A stretch of DNA of 64,000 bases from Diphasiastrum complanatum. Lineage: Eukaryota; Streptophyta; Lycopodiopsida; Lycopodiales; Lycopodiaceae. Positions 33,377-43,586 of the stretch are shown piece by piece. The translations under genes were made by a program, and so were the position numbers. Below the pieces are notes generated by a model. It did not search any database, was not told the DNA's origin, and saw only the letters and a list, made by a program, of their open reading frames with translations. The stretch is from NCBI GenBank assembly GCA_029204225.1, contig CM055107.1, forward strand, positions 2,571,923 through 2,635,922, read 5' to 3'. The number at the start of each line of letters is the position of its first letter. Position 1 is the stretch's first letter.

Positions 33377-36300
33377 TCAGCGAAAGTAAGTGTGAAGTAT
33401 TCGCTGAGTGGACCGTACAGTGGGCCCCGATGGAGGCGAGTGTCGACTACATCTGGGCTTTTTCCGCGGTGGCACAGCAAAAGGAATCTCATCATCGGAG
33501 TCATCAGCATGTGCTCGAGTCCGAAAGAAGCCAATGAGAAGCAGCTGTCGGGAGTCTAACCCCAGGTGATATGGTACAGGCAGATGAGACTGATGGAGAG
33601 TAAGCATCTCACGAACAAGAAGTCCCAAGCAACGAGCATCAGGATAGGAGACAAAACTGCGAGGTGTATGCGGGCCATCGTGAAAGAGACAATAATACCT
33701 CCCCCGTATCTCATAATACAACGGACATCTGAGAAGGAAATGGGCTTCATCTTCCACCTCCTGTAACGAGCACAAGCGACATAGACGACGCTCCCGGGGG
33801 ATATCCCATGCACGACCGGCCTCAATAGCAAGCTGATGAGAGGAAATGCGCAACTGCCCAAGACGATAACGCAGGCCGTGTGATAGGGGCTGTGAGAGAT
33901 AAAGTGGCAACAATGGCAAACCAGAAGGATCCAGAGAGAGGGAGTGTGTCTGGTAATAGCTCAGTCGAATACGGGAAGGTGGGAGGGAGCTCCAAGTCTG
34001 CTGCATATATCGACGGAATAAATAGCCTCGGATATATGAATGTGTACCACGAGGAAGATCCATGATAGAGATGCCCAGTTGTAAGAGATCAAACGCCTGC
34101 TGGTACCAGGATAGCTTGGCATGGGAATCAGCTAGCACACATGAAGAAGTAACCGCAACAACTATGTATCTATCCGGGTGAGATGCACGAATCGCCTGAA
34201 TCCGCTGAAGAAAAATAAGGCGGAAAAAGCCCTCAAGGATGATCAGAGGAGTAGCAAACTCAGCACATAGGATATCATGAGGGGTGGTAGTCTTGGCACG
34301 TATCATGCGACCCAACATAGTGGCCTGAATGCCTGCCCAGTCCCGGAGAGAAAGTCTTGGCAACCAAATCTCGGAGGCATACATCACTGCTGGAACCACC
34401 CGTGTGTGAAACAATTGGCATCTAGTAGCGGGATCAAAAACATGATTCATTGTACAACCACGCTCGAACTAGACCAATGTTGAAAGACCGGAGGAAATGT
34501 GCGCAAATCCAGCCTGGCGGAAACCAAGAAGGGGCGCAGTAAACAAGACTCCCAAGTAAGTATAAGAGGCAACAATGTCAACTTCCTGGCCGTCATAGAA
34601 AAATTGATAATTGTGAAGGGGCGCAGTAAACAAGACTCCCAAGTAAGTATAAGAGGCAACAATGTCAACTTCCTGGCCGTTATAGAAGAATTGATAATTG
34701 TGAAGGCTTTGTCGATTGGTGTTGAAAATCATGATCTTCGTCTTTTTAAAGTTAACAGAGAGACCCCAAGCAACACAAAACCGATGTAAGACCTGTAAGT
34801 GACACTGCAACCCTTCTGGTGAGGAAGGAAGCAGGACAATGTCATCAGCATAAAGCAGAATGGGGATGAGCAAATGAGCCAGCAGGCAACCATCTCCACC
34901 TTCTTCACGAATGAGGCGCTCAAGATCATCAATATAAAGTGCAAAGAGCGGAGGGGATAGTGGACAGCCTTGCTTGACGCCAACAGTGCTACGGATGGGA
35001 GAAGACAAATCAGTACCCAGCCGAATACGTGCTAGAACTCTCTCATACAGAGCAACCACTGCCGTGAGAATAGAGTCGGAAAAGCCAAGTTGACATAGTC
35101 TGCTTATCAAAAGATGACGGGGAACAGTATCAAAGGCCTTAGAGAGATCAATGAAACAAGCAAATACCTTCTTGCCCATATGCTTTGCCTCCTCAATGAT
35201 AGTACGTAGAGTGAGGACATGATCAAGAGTGCTATAACCCCGGCGGAAGCCAGCCTGGCCAGTCACATATAATAGTCGAGAATCAGCCTCTGCCGTAACG
35301 AAGTTCTGGAGAATAGTGGCGTACAACTTGGCCATGGTATGACCAATCATAATAGTGCTATAGTTGTGGACATTCATGGCCTGCTTTAAGAATGGGATGA
35401 AGGAGATTGGTGGCCCAAGGTATGGGGAAACCATCAACGACAGAGCGGTTGAAACAGCGGACCAGGAAAGGGGAGGCGAGTTTGCCAATTGGTTTAAGGA
35501 GCTCGGCTGAAAGGAGGTCAATGTCAGACGTATGATTGTTCTTGAGTTTGCAGATGGTGGCTTCAACCATTTCAGGAGAAAAGAGGTCACAGTGGGTAGG
35601 ACGAGAAGAAAGAGAGATGGAAGGGTGAGCAGTTGTATATAGGTTGGTTGCATAGTCGACCCAGGATTGAAGAGGGATGGGTGCAATGGATAGGGGCTTA
35701 TGAAGAAAGATCTTCCAAAAAGTAGCCGAGGAAGCAGAGTGGAGGGAGCGAAGGAGGTAGGAGGAACGGGAAGAAAAGTAGACCACTTTCTTTTTGCGGA
35801 GAAGGGAACGAAGCTGCTTTTCTGCGGAAGAAGACAGTGTAGAATTGGAGAATTTGAGGAACTCGACATATTTCTGGAAGAAAGAACAGTCGTTGTCATA
35901 CTTGGGTAGTGACATCAGAGGAGGAAGGAAAGTGGTCCAGAAGACGAGAGACGTGGGCAACATAGGCCTGGGATTGATGAGGAGGTATACGATAGCGGGT
36001 GGGTCGAACAATGAGGGAAGGTGGAGGAGAAGGCGGACTCGGCGTTGGGGAGAAGGAGAGGTAGAGCAGAGAGTGATCAGCGAGGATGGGGGTAACGATG
36101 GTGAAGGATGCTAGGCGGGGCAATAAAGCAGGAGATGCAATGAAATAGTCCACTACGCTGTGACCGCCACCAAATGGGTGGCAAGTATATGCAGAGGAGG
36201 TTGGCCATTGAAGAAGACCATTGAGGATAATGAGACCGTGTGCTTGAGCCAACCTCAGAAGCTGTTCCCCAAAAAGAGTAATTGTCGCTGATGAGTCCTG

Positions 36301-36860
36301 AGAATAACGGGCATAAGAGGTATCCAACGGATGAAGAGAGAGAGTGTCAGCATAGAACTCAGTCTAGCGAGCGGTTGTGCGTGCATTAAAGTCCCCTGCA
36401 AGCAATATGTAACCCTGTAGAGAGAGTCTAGCAACGCCGTCAGAAAGGGCTTGAAAAGGATCACCTCCCAAATCCATAAACACTGAAGTGTGGGGAGCAA
36501 AGTAGCACACTGCAACAAACAAGTCCTGGTCCAGCCCCAAGAAGGATGCAGTAATTTGAAGCCACAAGTAACGGCCATAAGTATCCTGAGACACCAACCG
36601 AATAGAAGGAGTATACACCGACCTGTACAAACATGCAACTCCACCAGAGGCCCGAAGTATCCTGCCCTGTAGCATAGGTCGTGGAGCAGAAATCCACTGA
36701 AAACCAGAAATGTGCGGAAGTGGGTGTGTGGAAGACTCATATGTCTCTGCAAAAAGTAGAAAATCAGCCGAACATAGATAGGTGTCAAGATCAGCCGCTG
36801 TAGAAGAGGTGGAGAGGCCGCCACAATTCCAAAAACCGAATGTGATGCTAGCCGGGGCTA
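33377..36860 (-). pseudogene. LINE-1 ORF2: endonuclease, reverse transcriptase, CCHC
   Basis: Endonuclease start ITFGFWNCGGLS (about 36840), then YILLAGDFNARTTAR-stop-TEF (TAG where LINE-2 has Gln), GGHSVVDYFIAS and ILADHSLLYLS. RT: TGQAGFRRGYSTLDHVL, FIDLSKAFDTVPRHLLISRL, VGVKQGCPLSPPLFALYI and ILLYADDIVLLPSS. The C-terminal part resumes in another frame with FHTRVVPAVMYASEIWLPRL and a zinc knuckle LCRLCSLQEVEDEAHFLLRC near 33730-33790, ending RILHTYFR at 33377. There are three or more frame changes, and an 87-bp in-frame duplication after the RT palm. Confidence 0.85.
34531..34704. repeat. 87-bp tandem duplication inside LINE-1 ORF2
   Basis: Units 34531-34617 and 34618-34704 differ at about three positions. 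They encode two in-frame copies of 29 residues including QEVDIVASYTYLGVLFTAPL. Other LINEs have this block once. Confidence 0.9.
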
Positions 36861-36894
36861 TCGGGCTACTCCCATGCCCGAGTACCCCAACTTC

Positions 36895-37802
36895 CTATTG
36901 ACGCTTGGAGAAAAAGCGAGGGTTGCCATTTGTAAATACCACCTGCTGTTGTTTTGTCTTTGCCTCCTGAATAATAGTTTTACGCTGTAACCATTGGCAG
37001 TGAGTAAGGTCATCATCTATGTAAATCTGAGAGCCTCGGAGAGTACGACGCGCACGAAGAACTGTCTGGTGGTCGTCCATAGTTTTGAATTTGACAAATA
37101 ATACCTTAGGATCATGCTGGAGGCGCCATGCATACTGGATACCTGGAACTGAGAGCCCCATGCGTGAAGTAAACAAAGAGGTAACCTGGTCCAGTGTTGT
37201 GCCCTTAGTAGGAAGACCTCGGAATCTTAAGTTGAGCTTTTTGTCATCCCGACGTTGTTCTTCTGCCAAGACGCCTTGTACCGTGGTGTCTAAGGAGGGT
37301 GCTACAGAAGACGAAGAGGTGGTAGATGATCTCAGGGTAGAAGCCCATGATTTGGTCTCACATACTTCTTGCTCGAGAGTAGGTACTTTCTGTACATGTT
37401 CCACCATCTCATGAAGCCGCTGTTCAAGAACGGGAATCCGGGCAGTGCACTCAACAGTGTCATGTATCTAGCGCTCAAGTAGGGGAAGCTTACTCATGGA
37501 TGCCTTAGTATCCTCAACAGCACAGGAGATATTAGGGATGATGTGCCTCTGCAAAGCACTAAGCGCAGCACGAAGAGAAGCAATTTCAGCCTGTTGAGCG
37601 TCAATCGTGGTAGTCTTAGTAAGCAAATCCGCATGAAGTTCATTGAGTTGTGAAGGCAAATTGCTTAGAAATGTACTCATTCAACGAGGAGATGGTGGAT
37701 GCAATTTCCAAAGTACGAAGACATTTGCGAGAGCCTGTAGACATAAACTTCTTAGCACGCTTTGTGCGCAAGACAAAGCTTGGAGGAAGGCGAAGCGAAG
37801 CC

Positions 37803-37806
<4 letters not shown>
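36895..37806 (-). pseudogene. LINE-1 ORF1 protein
   Basis: Starts MASLRLPPSFVLRTKRAKKF right after (TC)n. After a frameshift comes a coiled coil (LNELHADLLTKTTTIDAQQA, EIASLRAALSALQRH), a TAG at 37468-37470, a second helical part, and the RNA-binding core: LNLRFRGLPTKGTTL, VLFVKFKTMDDHQTVLRARR, SQIYIDDDLTHCQWLQRKTI and VVFTNGNPRFFSKRQ at the stop. It aligns with LINE-2 ORF1 through the IY-x-DDDLT block. Confidence 0.75.

Positions 37807-37878
<72 letters not shown>
37807..37878. repeat. (GA/TC)n tract between LINE-3 tail and LINE-1 start
   Basis: About 72 bp of pure dinucleotide. On the minus strand it follows AATAAAGCTTTCTTTC of LINE-3 and precedes the LINE-1 ORF1 ATG. Confidence 0.95.
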
Positions 37879-37882
<4 letters not shown>

Positions 37883-38700
37883 AAGCTTTATTAACGTCTT
37901 TTCCATGCCAAAAGGTGTATAAGACGAACAAGTACATCAACTAAGTTGGCGGAACAGTGCCGTCAAAGCAAAATTACGAAACTAACTAAGAAGAGATTCA
38001 TATAGCCAGGATTATATGGTGTGTAGACCATTTACATGTTCAGCTGGACATCTCTTCGTTTCTCTATCTCAGACTCTATCTCAGAATTCTTCTCATTCAC
38101 TATAGGCTTCCGATCGACAAGTCTGATAATATTATCACGATAGATTAGCCGCTTGCCAGTTGATAGAGCTTCTTGTCTTGCCTTCTTACGTTCTTGAACT
38201 TGGATGAAGGTAAGATCTTCGTCCAGGTATCCCGCAATTTGAATCTCTTCTCTAAAACTTCACGCCGGTGAGACTGATGTGAAGTGGATGACAAGAGTAT
38301 TTAGGCAGTTTCCGTACCTTTGCTATGGTGTTGAAGATTTCCTTCCAATAACTTCTCAGCTTCGTCGATAGCATTTTGAGGGTTCGAAATACCTCTAACA
38401 CGAACATTGAGAGCTTTAAGTTCTCGCAGCCAGCTCTCAGTGAACGTGGCTGAGATAAACAAAGGTGAAGGCGAAGGTGGAGAGATAACTGTAGACGAAC
38501 CTTTAAGCACATCTGCCCATGACTGGACAGTCGTGTGGAGCTATTCCACCTGACTTTCGAGATGGTGGATTTTAGCTGAAGTAGGTGTTTCGAAAAGGTC
38601 CATGAACCACTGCTACACAGCTTCTATACAAAGGTTGACACGGCAAAAATGACCACAGTCAGCAAGAGCTTTCTTCTTCCAGCCTTTGCACGCTCCAAAC
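37879..38700 (-). mobile_element. LINE-3: short LINE relative with ORF1 only and a LINE 3' tail
   Basis: On the minus strand an ORF1-type segment (LNVRVRGISNPQNAIDEAEK near 38350-38415, then further ORF1-like blocks down to about 38060) is followed within about 150 bp by the same 3' end as the other LINEs: CACCTTTTGGCATGGAAAAG, GACGTTAATAAAGCTTTC, then (TC)n. No endonuclease or RT lies between. It is either a deleted LINE or an ORF1-only non-autonomous element like the half-L1s of mammals. Its 5' limit is uncertain. Confidence 0.65.
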
Positions 38701-38741
38701 TGCCGCCAAATCGATGAGTAGCCTCTTCTTCAGCTTCTAAT

Positions 38742-38861
38742 CTAGCTATGGCTCTGATACCACCGAAACGCCAACCAAGATCTAACTAGAATCAAGTAAC
38801 AACAAAGAGCTGTGAGTAGTAGAAACCAAACCCAACCAAACAAGATCAAATGGATCCTCCC
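38742..38861 (-). repeat. Relict LTR end plus primer binding site, minus orientation
   Basis: On the minus strand GATCTTGTTTGGTTGGGTTTGG resembles the last 100 bp of the gypsy B LTR (GATCTAGGTTTGGTTGGGTTGG), and TGGTATCAGAGCC (38742-38756 region) is a tRNA-iMet primer site. It points opposite to the LTR that starts at 38862 and runs into LINE-3. It is probably the edge of an older, diverged LTR element. Confidence 0.45.
38857..38861. repeat. Candidate target duplication CTCCC of the outer gypsy B element
   Basis: CTCCC precedes the LTR at 38862. The sequence after the minus-strand LTR at 28084 reads CTCCT (28079-28083). They match at four of five positions, which is meaningful only if the two LTRs once flanked one element. 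Confidence 0.55.
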
Positions 38862-39355
38862 TGTCATGCCCACAACTGATCTCGGGTAGCGTGTCCACGC
38901 TAGGGATCAGTAGACCAATAACCCGTAAGTTAATTGTGACTATAAGGGAATTGGGGCCCTTATGTGCATTAGGTCATAATTAATGGTTGTAGGCCTAAAC
39001 TCATGATGGTGGATTTGTATGGGTCTATCAGTGAGTCATTGGGGAACTGGATGACGTGGCCTAGAAAGGCTGCTGAGGTGTCCACTGAGGTGTCATAGTG
39101 CACTACTAGTGGTGCATGGGCCTTGGAGGGTATAAGTATACCTATTGGGCTCTCACTAGTATATGCTTGATTGCATGATTGGTAGCTACATGCTACTAGA
39201 GTGATTCCTCATTCCTCATTGAGATTGATCCATAGCTTGGGGGCTAGATCCGTTCGATCTAGGTTTGGTTGGGTTGGTTTGTCCACCATCAAGTTCCCTT
39301 GTTGGTTACTTGTATTGGCATGCTTAGGATTGTATCCTGTGTGTAGGACTTTACA
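38862..39355 (+). repeat. gypsy B 5' LTR (outer element)
   Basis: 494 bp, TGTCATGCCC...GGACTTTACA, the same length as and most similar to the LTR at 28084-28577. A TATA-like GGGTATAAGTATACC is at about 39128-39143. An imperfect palindrome (TGCACTACTAGTGGTGCA) precedes it. Confidence 0.95.
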
Positions 39356-39356
39356 T

Positions 39357-39369
39357 TGGTATCAGAGCC
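39357..39369 (+). other. gypsy B primer binding site (tRNA-iMet)
   Basis: TGGTATCAGAGCC, one base after the LTR end. Confidence 0.9.
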
Positions 39370-40294
39370 ATTCTAAGCAGATATTGCCATTGAAAGTGCT
39401 AGGTAAAATCTCGACGTTTTTTCGAGATTTTGGTGAAGTAAGCAACAAAGAGAAGGAATTTCGGATCGTTCTTTCCGTCGATTTACTTTTTCGAAGTGTA
39501 ATCGTTTGTGTGGTAAGTGCACTACCAGCACATTCGGTTCGATTTTTAAGCACTTCGGATTGGTTTTTAGAAAGTAATTCTGGTTTTAATTCCATTGTTG
39601 CCGATTGCTTTGTTGTTTGAAGCAACAGTTTCTTTAGAGGCTATGCTGAATTTTTTAGCCTTATGGCTTCTTGTTCTTGCAATAGTGGTTTATGAGATTT
39701 TGGATGCTGTCTATTGCTTTTTGTGGAACCGGTTTTGCTTTAAAATCGGTGAGAAAGGCAAGAATAGATGCAAAAATGGACTAACCACTTGCTGTGAGTG
39801 TTGGTGATTTATTTACAGGTTTGCATGGCGATTTCTTATGGAGTTACAGGTTCATGTTGCATTTTCCAGGGAACTAATTGTGTGCTGCAGGTTTAGGAGC
39901 CAAGTAAAGCCATTTGGTTCACGGCAAATCCTATTGTGGAATAGGGAAGGCAGCCTGCAAAATTTAGTTTCAGAGGAAATTTGGGCAGCATCTACCCTGT
40001 TTCTCTGGCATAATGAATTTAAACCCTGCAAATTTGTATATAAATGATTGCTTAAGCTTTAGAAGAACTTAGTAAAGCTAAGCAAAGTGTAGATCGCTCC
40101 AAACGCATCTGTAATCTGTAAAAAACAGCAAGAGCAAAGCCTCAAAGCTTCTTGCTTGAAGACTAAGCAAAAGCAAGAAAAAAACATCATGAGAATGCTT
40201 CCAAAACAGCGCCTCCATCGCGCCCTGGGAACACAAGAAACCTGCATATTTGTGGAGAAAGCAAGGTGCAGTGTAGGCGCGGCCATTCTTGGCC

Positions 40295-40349
<55 letters not shown>

Positions 40350-40840
40350 CTAGCAGTATGCGCGCAGAGGAGGCCCGAGCAGTCGGGTGGGGCCGGGGGG
40401 GTTTTGGTTGAACTAAAAGTTTAAGTTATTTTTTTGGTTATATATTCTATTTGCATGAAAGGGTGTGGTGTGGGGGTGGTTGGCTAGAAGTTATTTAGCC
40501 AGCTGTTAATTAGGCATTTTTTTTTCCCGCATTTTTTTGTTTTCCATGGGCATTTTAGTCATTATTTACTACGTAAATGCAAATGCAGTTTAACCTTTAG
40601 ATGAATCGTAATGGCTTAGGTAAATGTGTTAATTAGATTTCGATGCATCACATGGTTTTTTCAGCATTGTTATTACTTTGATTCCATTTGAAGATTCATT
40701 GGTATAAATTTTTTTAAAAGAAAAAGCACGTGGGTCTACTAAAACTAGTTTTTTAGACATTGCTTTATTTAAGAACAATCATACACAAAATGAAGTTAAC
40801 TGAACGTAAATTTTTTTAAATTTTCAGTTTTTGGCAACAA
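39370..40840 (+). other. gypsy B untranslated leader
   Basis: About 1.5 kb between the primer site and gag with no family-like coding. It includes a 47-bp (CT)n tract at 40300-40346. Short frames (for example 39201-39620) lack any known domain. Confidence 0.6.
40300..40346. repeat. (CT)n microsatellite in the gypsy B leader
   Basis: Pure CT repeats between GGCCGCCAT and GTTCTAGCAG. No LINE tail motif is next to it, unlike the tracts at 33032 and 37807. Confidence 0.9.
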
Positions 40841-41441
40841 ATGGATAAAGATGAAGTTTTGGTGGGGGGGGATACCGAAATTCGCCCGGCATCACCTGGA
40901 AGTGATGGGGGGGATACGAAAGTTCATCCGGCATCACCCAATAGTGATGACACTAGATTCTGATAAGCTTTTGCAAACTTTGGGCAAAGCAGTACTGGAA
41001 CTTCACCAAAGTAATAAGCAACGCGATAAGCAAATGCAAAATCTTTTTAACCAATTACAAGTTGTTAATTCTAACAACTTGGGCTACCAACCGGAAATTT
41101 TTCCGGCGATAAAAAATTTAAACGCCCGGAAGTTGTTGAGGACTGGGTTAATCGTTGGTCAAGCTTGCACAACGTCCCAGAGGATAAGCGGATATCCTCA
41201 ATTCTATTGTTTCTGGAAGGCAGGGCCGCCTCATGGTGGAGAGAACTTTCCGCAAAACCGGTGACTTGGGCTGGATTCCTAGCGAAATTCCGTAAAGCTT
41301 TCGTCACGATAAACGATTTTGAGTTATATATCCGTTTTATTAACTGCAAGATGGGCAACCGAGAATTGGATGCTTATGTCCAAGAGTTCTTGGATTCTTT
41401 GGCCAAGGTGCCGCTATTTGATAGGAAGTTGGCACAGTGGC
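40841..41441 (+). pseudogene. gypsy B gag, N-terminal part
   Basis: The ATG at 40841 opens MDKDEVLVGGDTEIRPASPG, followed by a near repeat (GGDTKVHPASPNSDD) from a roughly 42-bp tandem duplication. After frame changes come a helical part (TLGKAVLELHQSNKQRDKQM) and the gag core: SILLFLEGRAASWWRELSAK, WAGFLAKFRKAFVTI and LDAYVQEFLDSLAKV. It is interrupted after LAQW by the nested element and continues at 45219. Confidence 0.75.
41437..41441. repeat. Target site duplication GTGGC (left) of the nested gypsy B
   Basis: GTGGC before 41442 is repeated at 45219-45223 after the second LTR. The gag reading resumes naturally across it (LAQW to QFISGLPADYQ). Confidence 0.9.
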
Positions 41442-41765
41442 TGTCATGCCCATGACTGGTCTCGGGTAGCGTGTCGACGCTAGGGACCGGTAGACCAACA
41501 ACCCGTAAGTTAATTGTGACTATAAGGGAATTGGGGCCCTTATGTGTACATGGTCATAATTAATGGTTGTAGGCCTAAACACATGGTGGTGGAGTTGGTA
41601 TGGGTCTATCAGTGAGTCATTAGGGAACTGGATGACGTGGCCCAGATAGGCTGCAGAGGTGTCCAGTGAGGTGTCACACCAGCAGCATGTAGCTACTCAT
41701 CACAAATCAAGCATACACTAGTGAGAGCCCAGCAGGTATACTTATACCCTCCAAGGCCCATGCAC
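41442..41765 (+). repeat. Rearranged 5' LTR of the nested gypsy B
   Basis: 41442-41678 is a normal LTR up to GAGGTGTCACA. 41679-41765 is the reverse complement of the part that normally lies just downstream (from GTGCATGGGCC to CATGCTGCTGG). The breakpoint falls at the LTR's imperfect palindrome TGCACTACTAGTGGTGCA. Confidence 0.85.
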
Positions 41766-41767
41766 CC

Positions 41768-42575
41768 TCGTATGCATTGTGATGTTGGGGATGTGAATGT
41801 GTTTTCATGCTTTAACACCGAAAATTCGCATCAGGAACAATAGCTTTTGCAAGATTTAAAGCAAGAGTTTAATGAAGTTTTTCGAAGCAGCTACCTTATG
41901 GACTGCCACCCGCTCGGTCGGTAGATCATAAGATAGATCTTTTGCCCGATAGCCGTCCTATCCTCAGACAACCATATCAGTTTAGTCAGAAGGAAGAGGA
42001 GGAAGTGGCTAGGCAGATTGAGGAGTATCTCAGGATGGGACACATAAGACCAAGTAAATCTCCATGGGGAGCACCTGTCCTTCTTAAGAGTAAGAAAGAT
42101 GGGAGTTTCTGGCTATGTGTAGATTACAAGGGTCTGAACAAACTAACAGTTAAAAATAAATACCCGTTGCCCAGGATGGACGATCTCATAGATCGATTGA
42201 ATGGAGCTAAATACTTCACGAAAATTGATCTACGTACGGGATACCATCAGATTAGGATACATCCGGAAGATGTATCTAAAACCGGTTTTAGGACCAGGTT
42301 TGGCCACTACGAGTTTCTTGTATTGCCCTTTGGTTTGACAAATGCTCCGGCACTTTCCAGCAAATGATGAACAATTTGTTTCGTCCATATTTGGGGAGGT
42401 TCGTAGTAGTGTTTCTGGACGATATTTTAATCTATAGCAGAACACTCGTACTGTCTTACGTATCTTAAGACAAGAGAAGCTTTATGCGAAAGAATCAAAG
42501 TGCGAATTCTTTAAGAAGGAACTTCTTTACCTAGGTCATAAGATCACCTCCTTTGGGATCAAGATTGACGAGGAA
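41768..42575 (+). pseudogene. Nested gypsy B protease-RT linker and reverse transcriptase
   Basis: RT reads [59 protein letters not shown] and [18 protein letters not shown] up to [14 protein letters not shown]-stop near 42367, where one base is missing compared with NAPATFQQMM. The palm continues after the shift with FLDDILIYS (catalytic DD). A 22-bp deletion near 42449 removes the segment seen at 46640-46661 (AAAGAGCATGCTAAGCATCTC). The catalytic box is present but the frame is broken at least twice. Confidence 0.85.
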
Positions 42576-42578
42576 AAG

Positions 42579-43586
42579 GTGAAGACGGTAGTGGAATGGC
42601 CAATTCCTAAAACGGTGCGTGAACTTAAATCATTCTTAGGTTTCACTGTGTTTTTCCGTAGATTTGCAGAGGAGTACTCGAAGATTGCTGCACCTCTCAA
42701 CAATATGTTGAAAGGAGTGAAAAGTCGCAAAGGTAGGCCAAGTCCTCCTATCAGATGGAATGAGAAATTAGATGAGAGTTTTCGCAAACTCAAGCTTCTA
42801 ATTGCCTCAACTCCAGTTTTGAGAATAGCGGATCCAGATTTGCCATTCGTCATTAACACTGACGCAAGTGATACGGCTATTGGAGCTGTTCTCTTACAAG
42901 AGGGTCAGCCCGTTGCCTTTAAAAATAAGAAACTAACCGATGCACAGGTCAGGTACACCACTCAAGAGAAAGAGCTTCTTGCTGTGATCCATGCTTTGAA
43001 ATCATGGAGGCATTACCTGTACGGTAATAAATTCGTGGTTAATACGGATCATCAACCTTTAAAGTATTTTTGTAATCAGAATGATTTGCGAGGTCGTAAG
43101 GCCAGATGGGCAGAACTCATGCAAGAATTTGACTTTGAAGTGCGGTATATCAGGGGCTCATCTAATCAGGTGGCTGATGCACTTAGTCGAATTGGTGAAG
43201 TGAACGAACTTTCCTTCACTGAGATCAGTACGGACTTTTATCTCTCCCTGAGAGGTCTTTATGAGAAAGACCCACATTTTGGACCAATTTGGAATAGGGT
43301 TCTAGCAGTTTCATCAAGCAGGACTGATGATCATGGTGATCAGTTTGGGGGGAAGGATATAAAGGGTACTGATGACTTCTCTATCCGTATTGGACTTTTG
43401 TTCAGGAAAGGGAAGGTTTGTGTGCCTGATGTGGTTGTTGTTGAGAATAAAATTCTTTATGAATGTCGTGACTCACCATGCGCAGGACATCCCGGCATAC
43501 ATCGTACATTGGATTTGGTACGAAGGGATTTTTATTGGCCAAAACTCAAGCCCTTTGTAGAATCTTATGTGGTCAAGTGTGACTAA
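42579..43586 (+). CDS. gypsy B RT connection, RNase H and integrase zinc finger (longest open segment)
   Basis: 335 codons without a stop: VEWPIPKTVRELKSFLGFTV (RT connection), VINTDASDTAIGAVLLQEGQ, TTQEKELLAVIHALKSWRHY and FVVNTDHQPLKYFCNQNDLR (RNase H), SNQVADALSRIGEVNELS, then integrase SPCAGHPGIHRTLDLVRRDF and VKCD at a TAA where the second zinc Cys pair (DQCQ in the minus-strand copy) should be. It is the best-preserved part of the family in this window. Confidence 0.85.
   Translation: MKTVVEWPIPKTVRELKSFLGFTVFFRRFAEEYSKIAAPLNNMLKGVKSRKGRPSPPIRWNEKLDESFRKLKLLIASTPVLRIADPDLPFVINTDASDTAIGAVLLQEGQPVAFKNKKLTDAQVRYTTQEKELLAVIHALKSWRHYLYGNKFVVNTDHQPLKYFCNQNDLRGRKARWAELMQEFDFEVRYIRGSSNQVADALSRIGEVNELSFTEISTDFYLSLRGLYEKDPHFGPIWNRVLAVSSSRTDDHGDQFGGKDIKGTDDFSIRIGLLFRKGKVCVPDVVVVENKILYECRDSPCAGHPGIHRTLDLVRRDFYWPKLKPFVESYVVKCD

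Larger units (their letters stand above)
33120..37806 (-). mobile_element. LINE-1, near full-length L1-like retrotransposon with a (TC)n tail
   Basis: About 4.7 kb: ORF1 (36895-37806), ORF2 (33377-36860) with endonuclease, RT and C-terminal CCHC, and a 3' UTR ending GACGTTAATAAAGCTTTC followed by (TC)n. Upstream it abuts the (TC)n tail of LINE-3, and the first ATG of ORF1 (MASLRLPP) lies about 1-2 bp after that tract. Several stops and frameshifts make it inactive. Poly(A) is absent. Confidence 0.9.
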
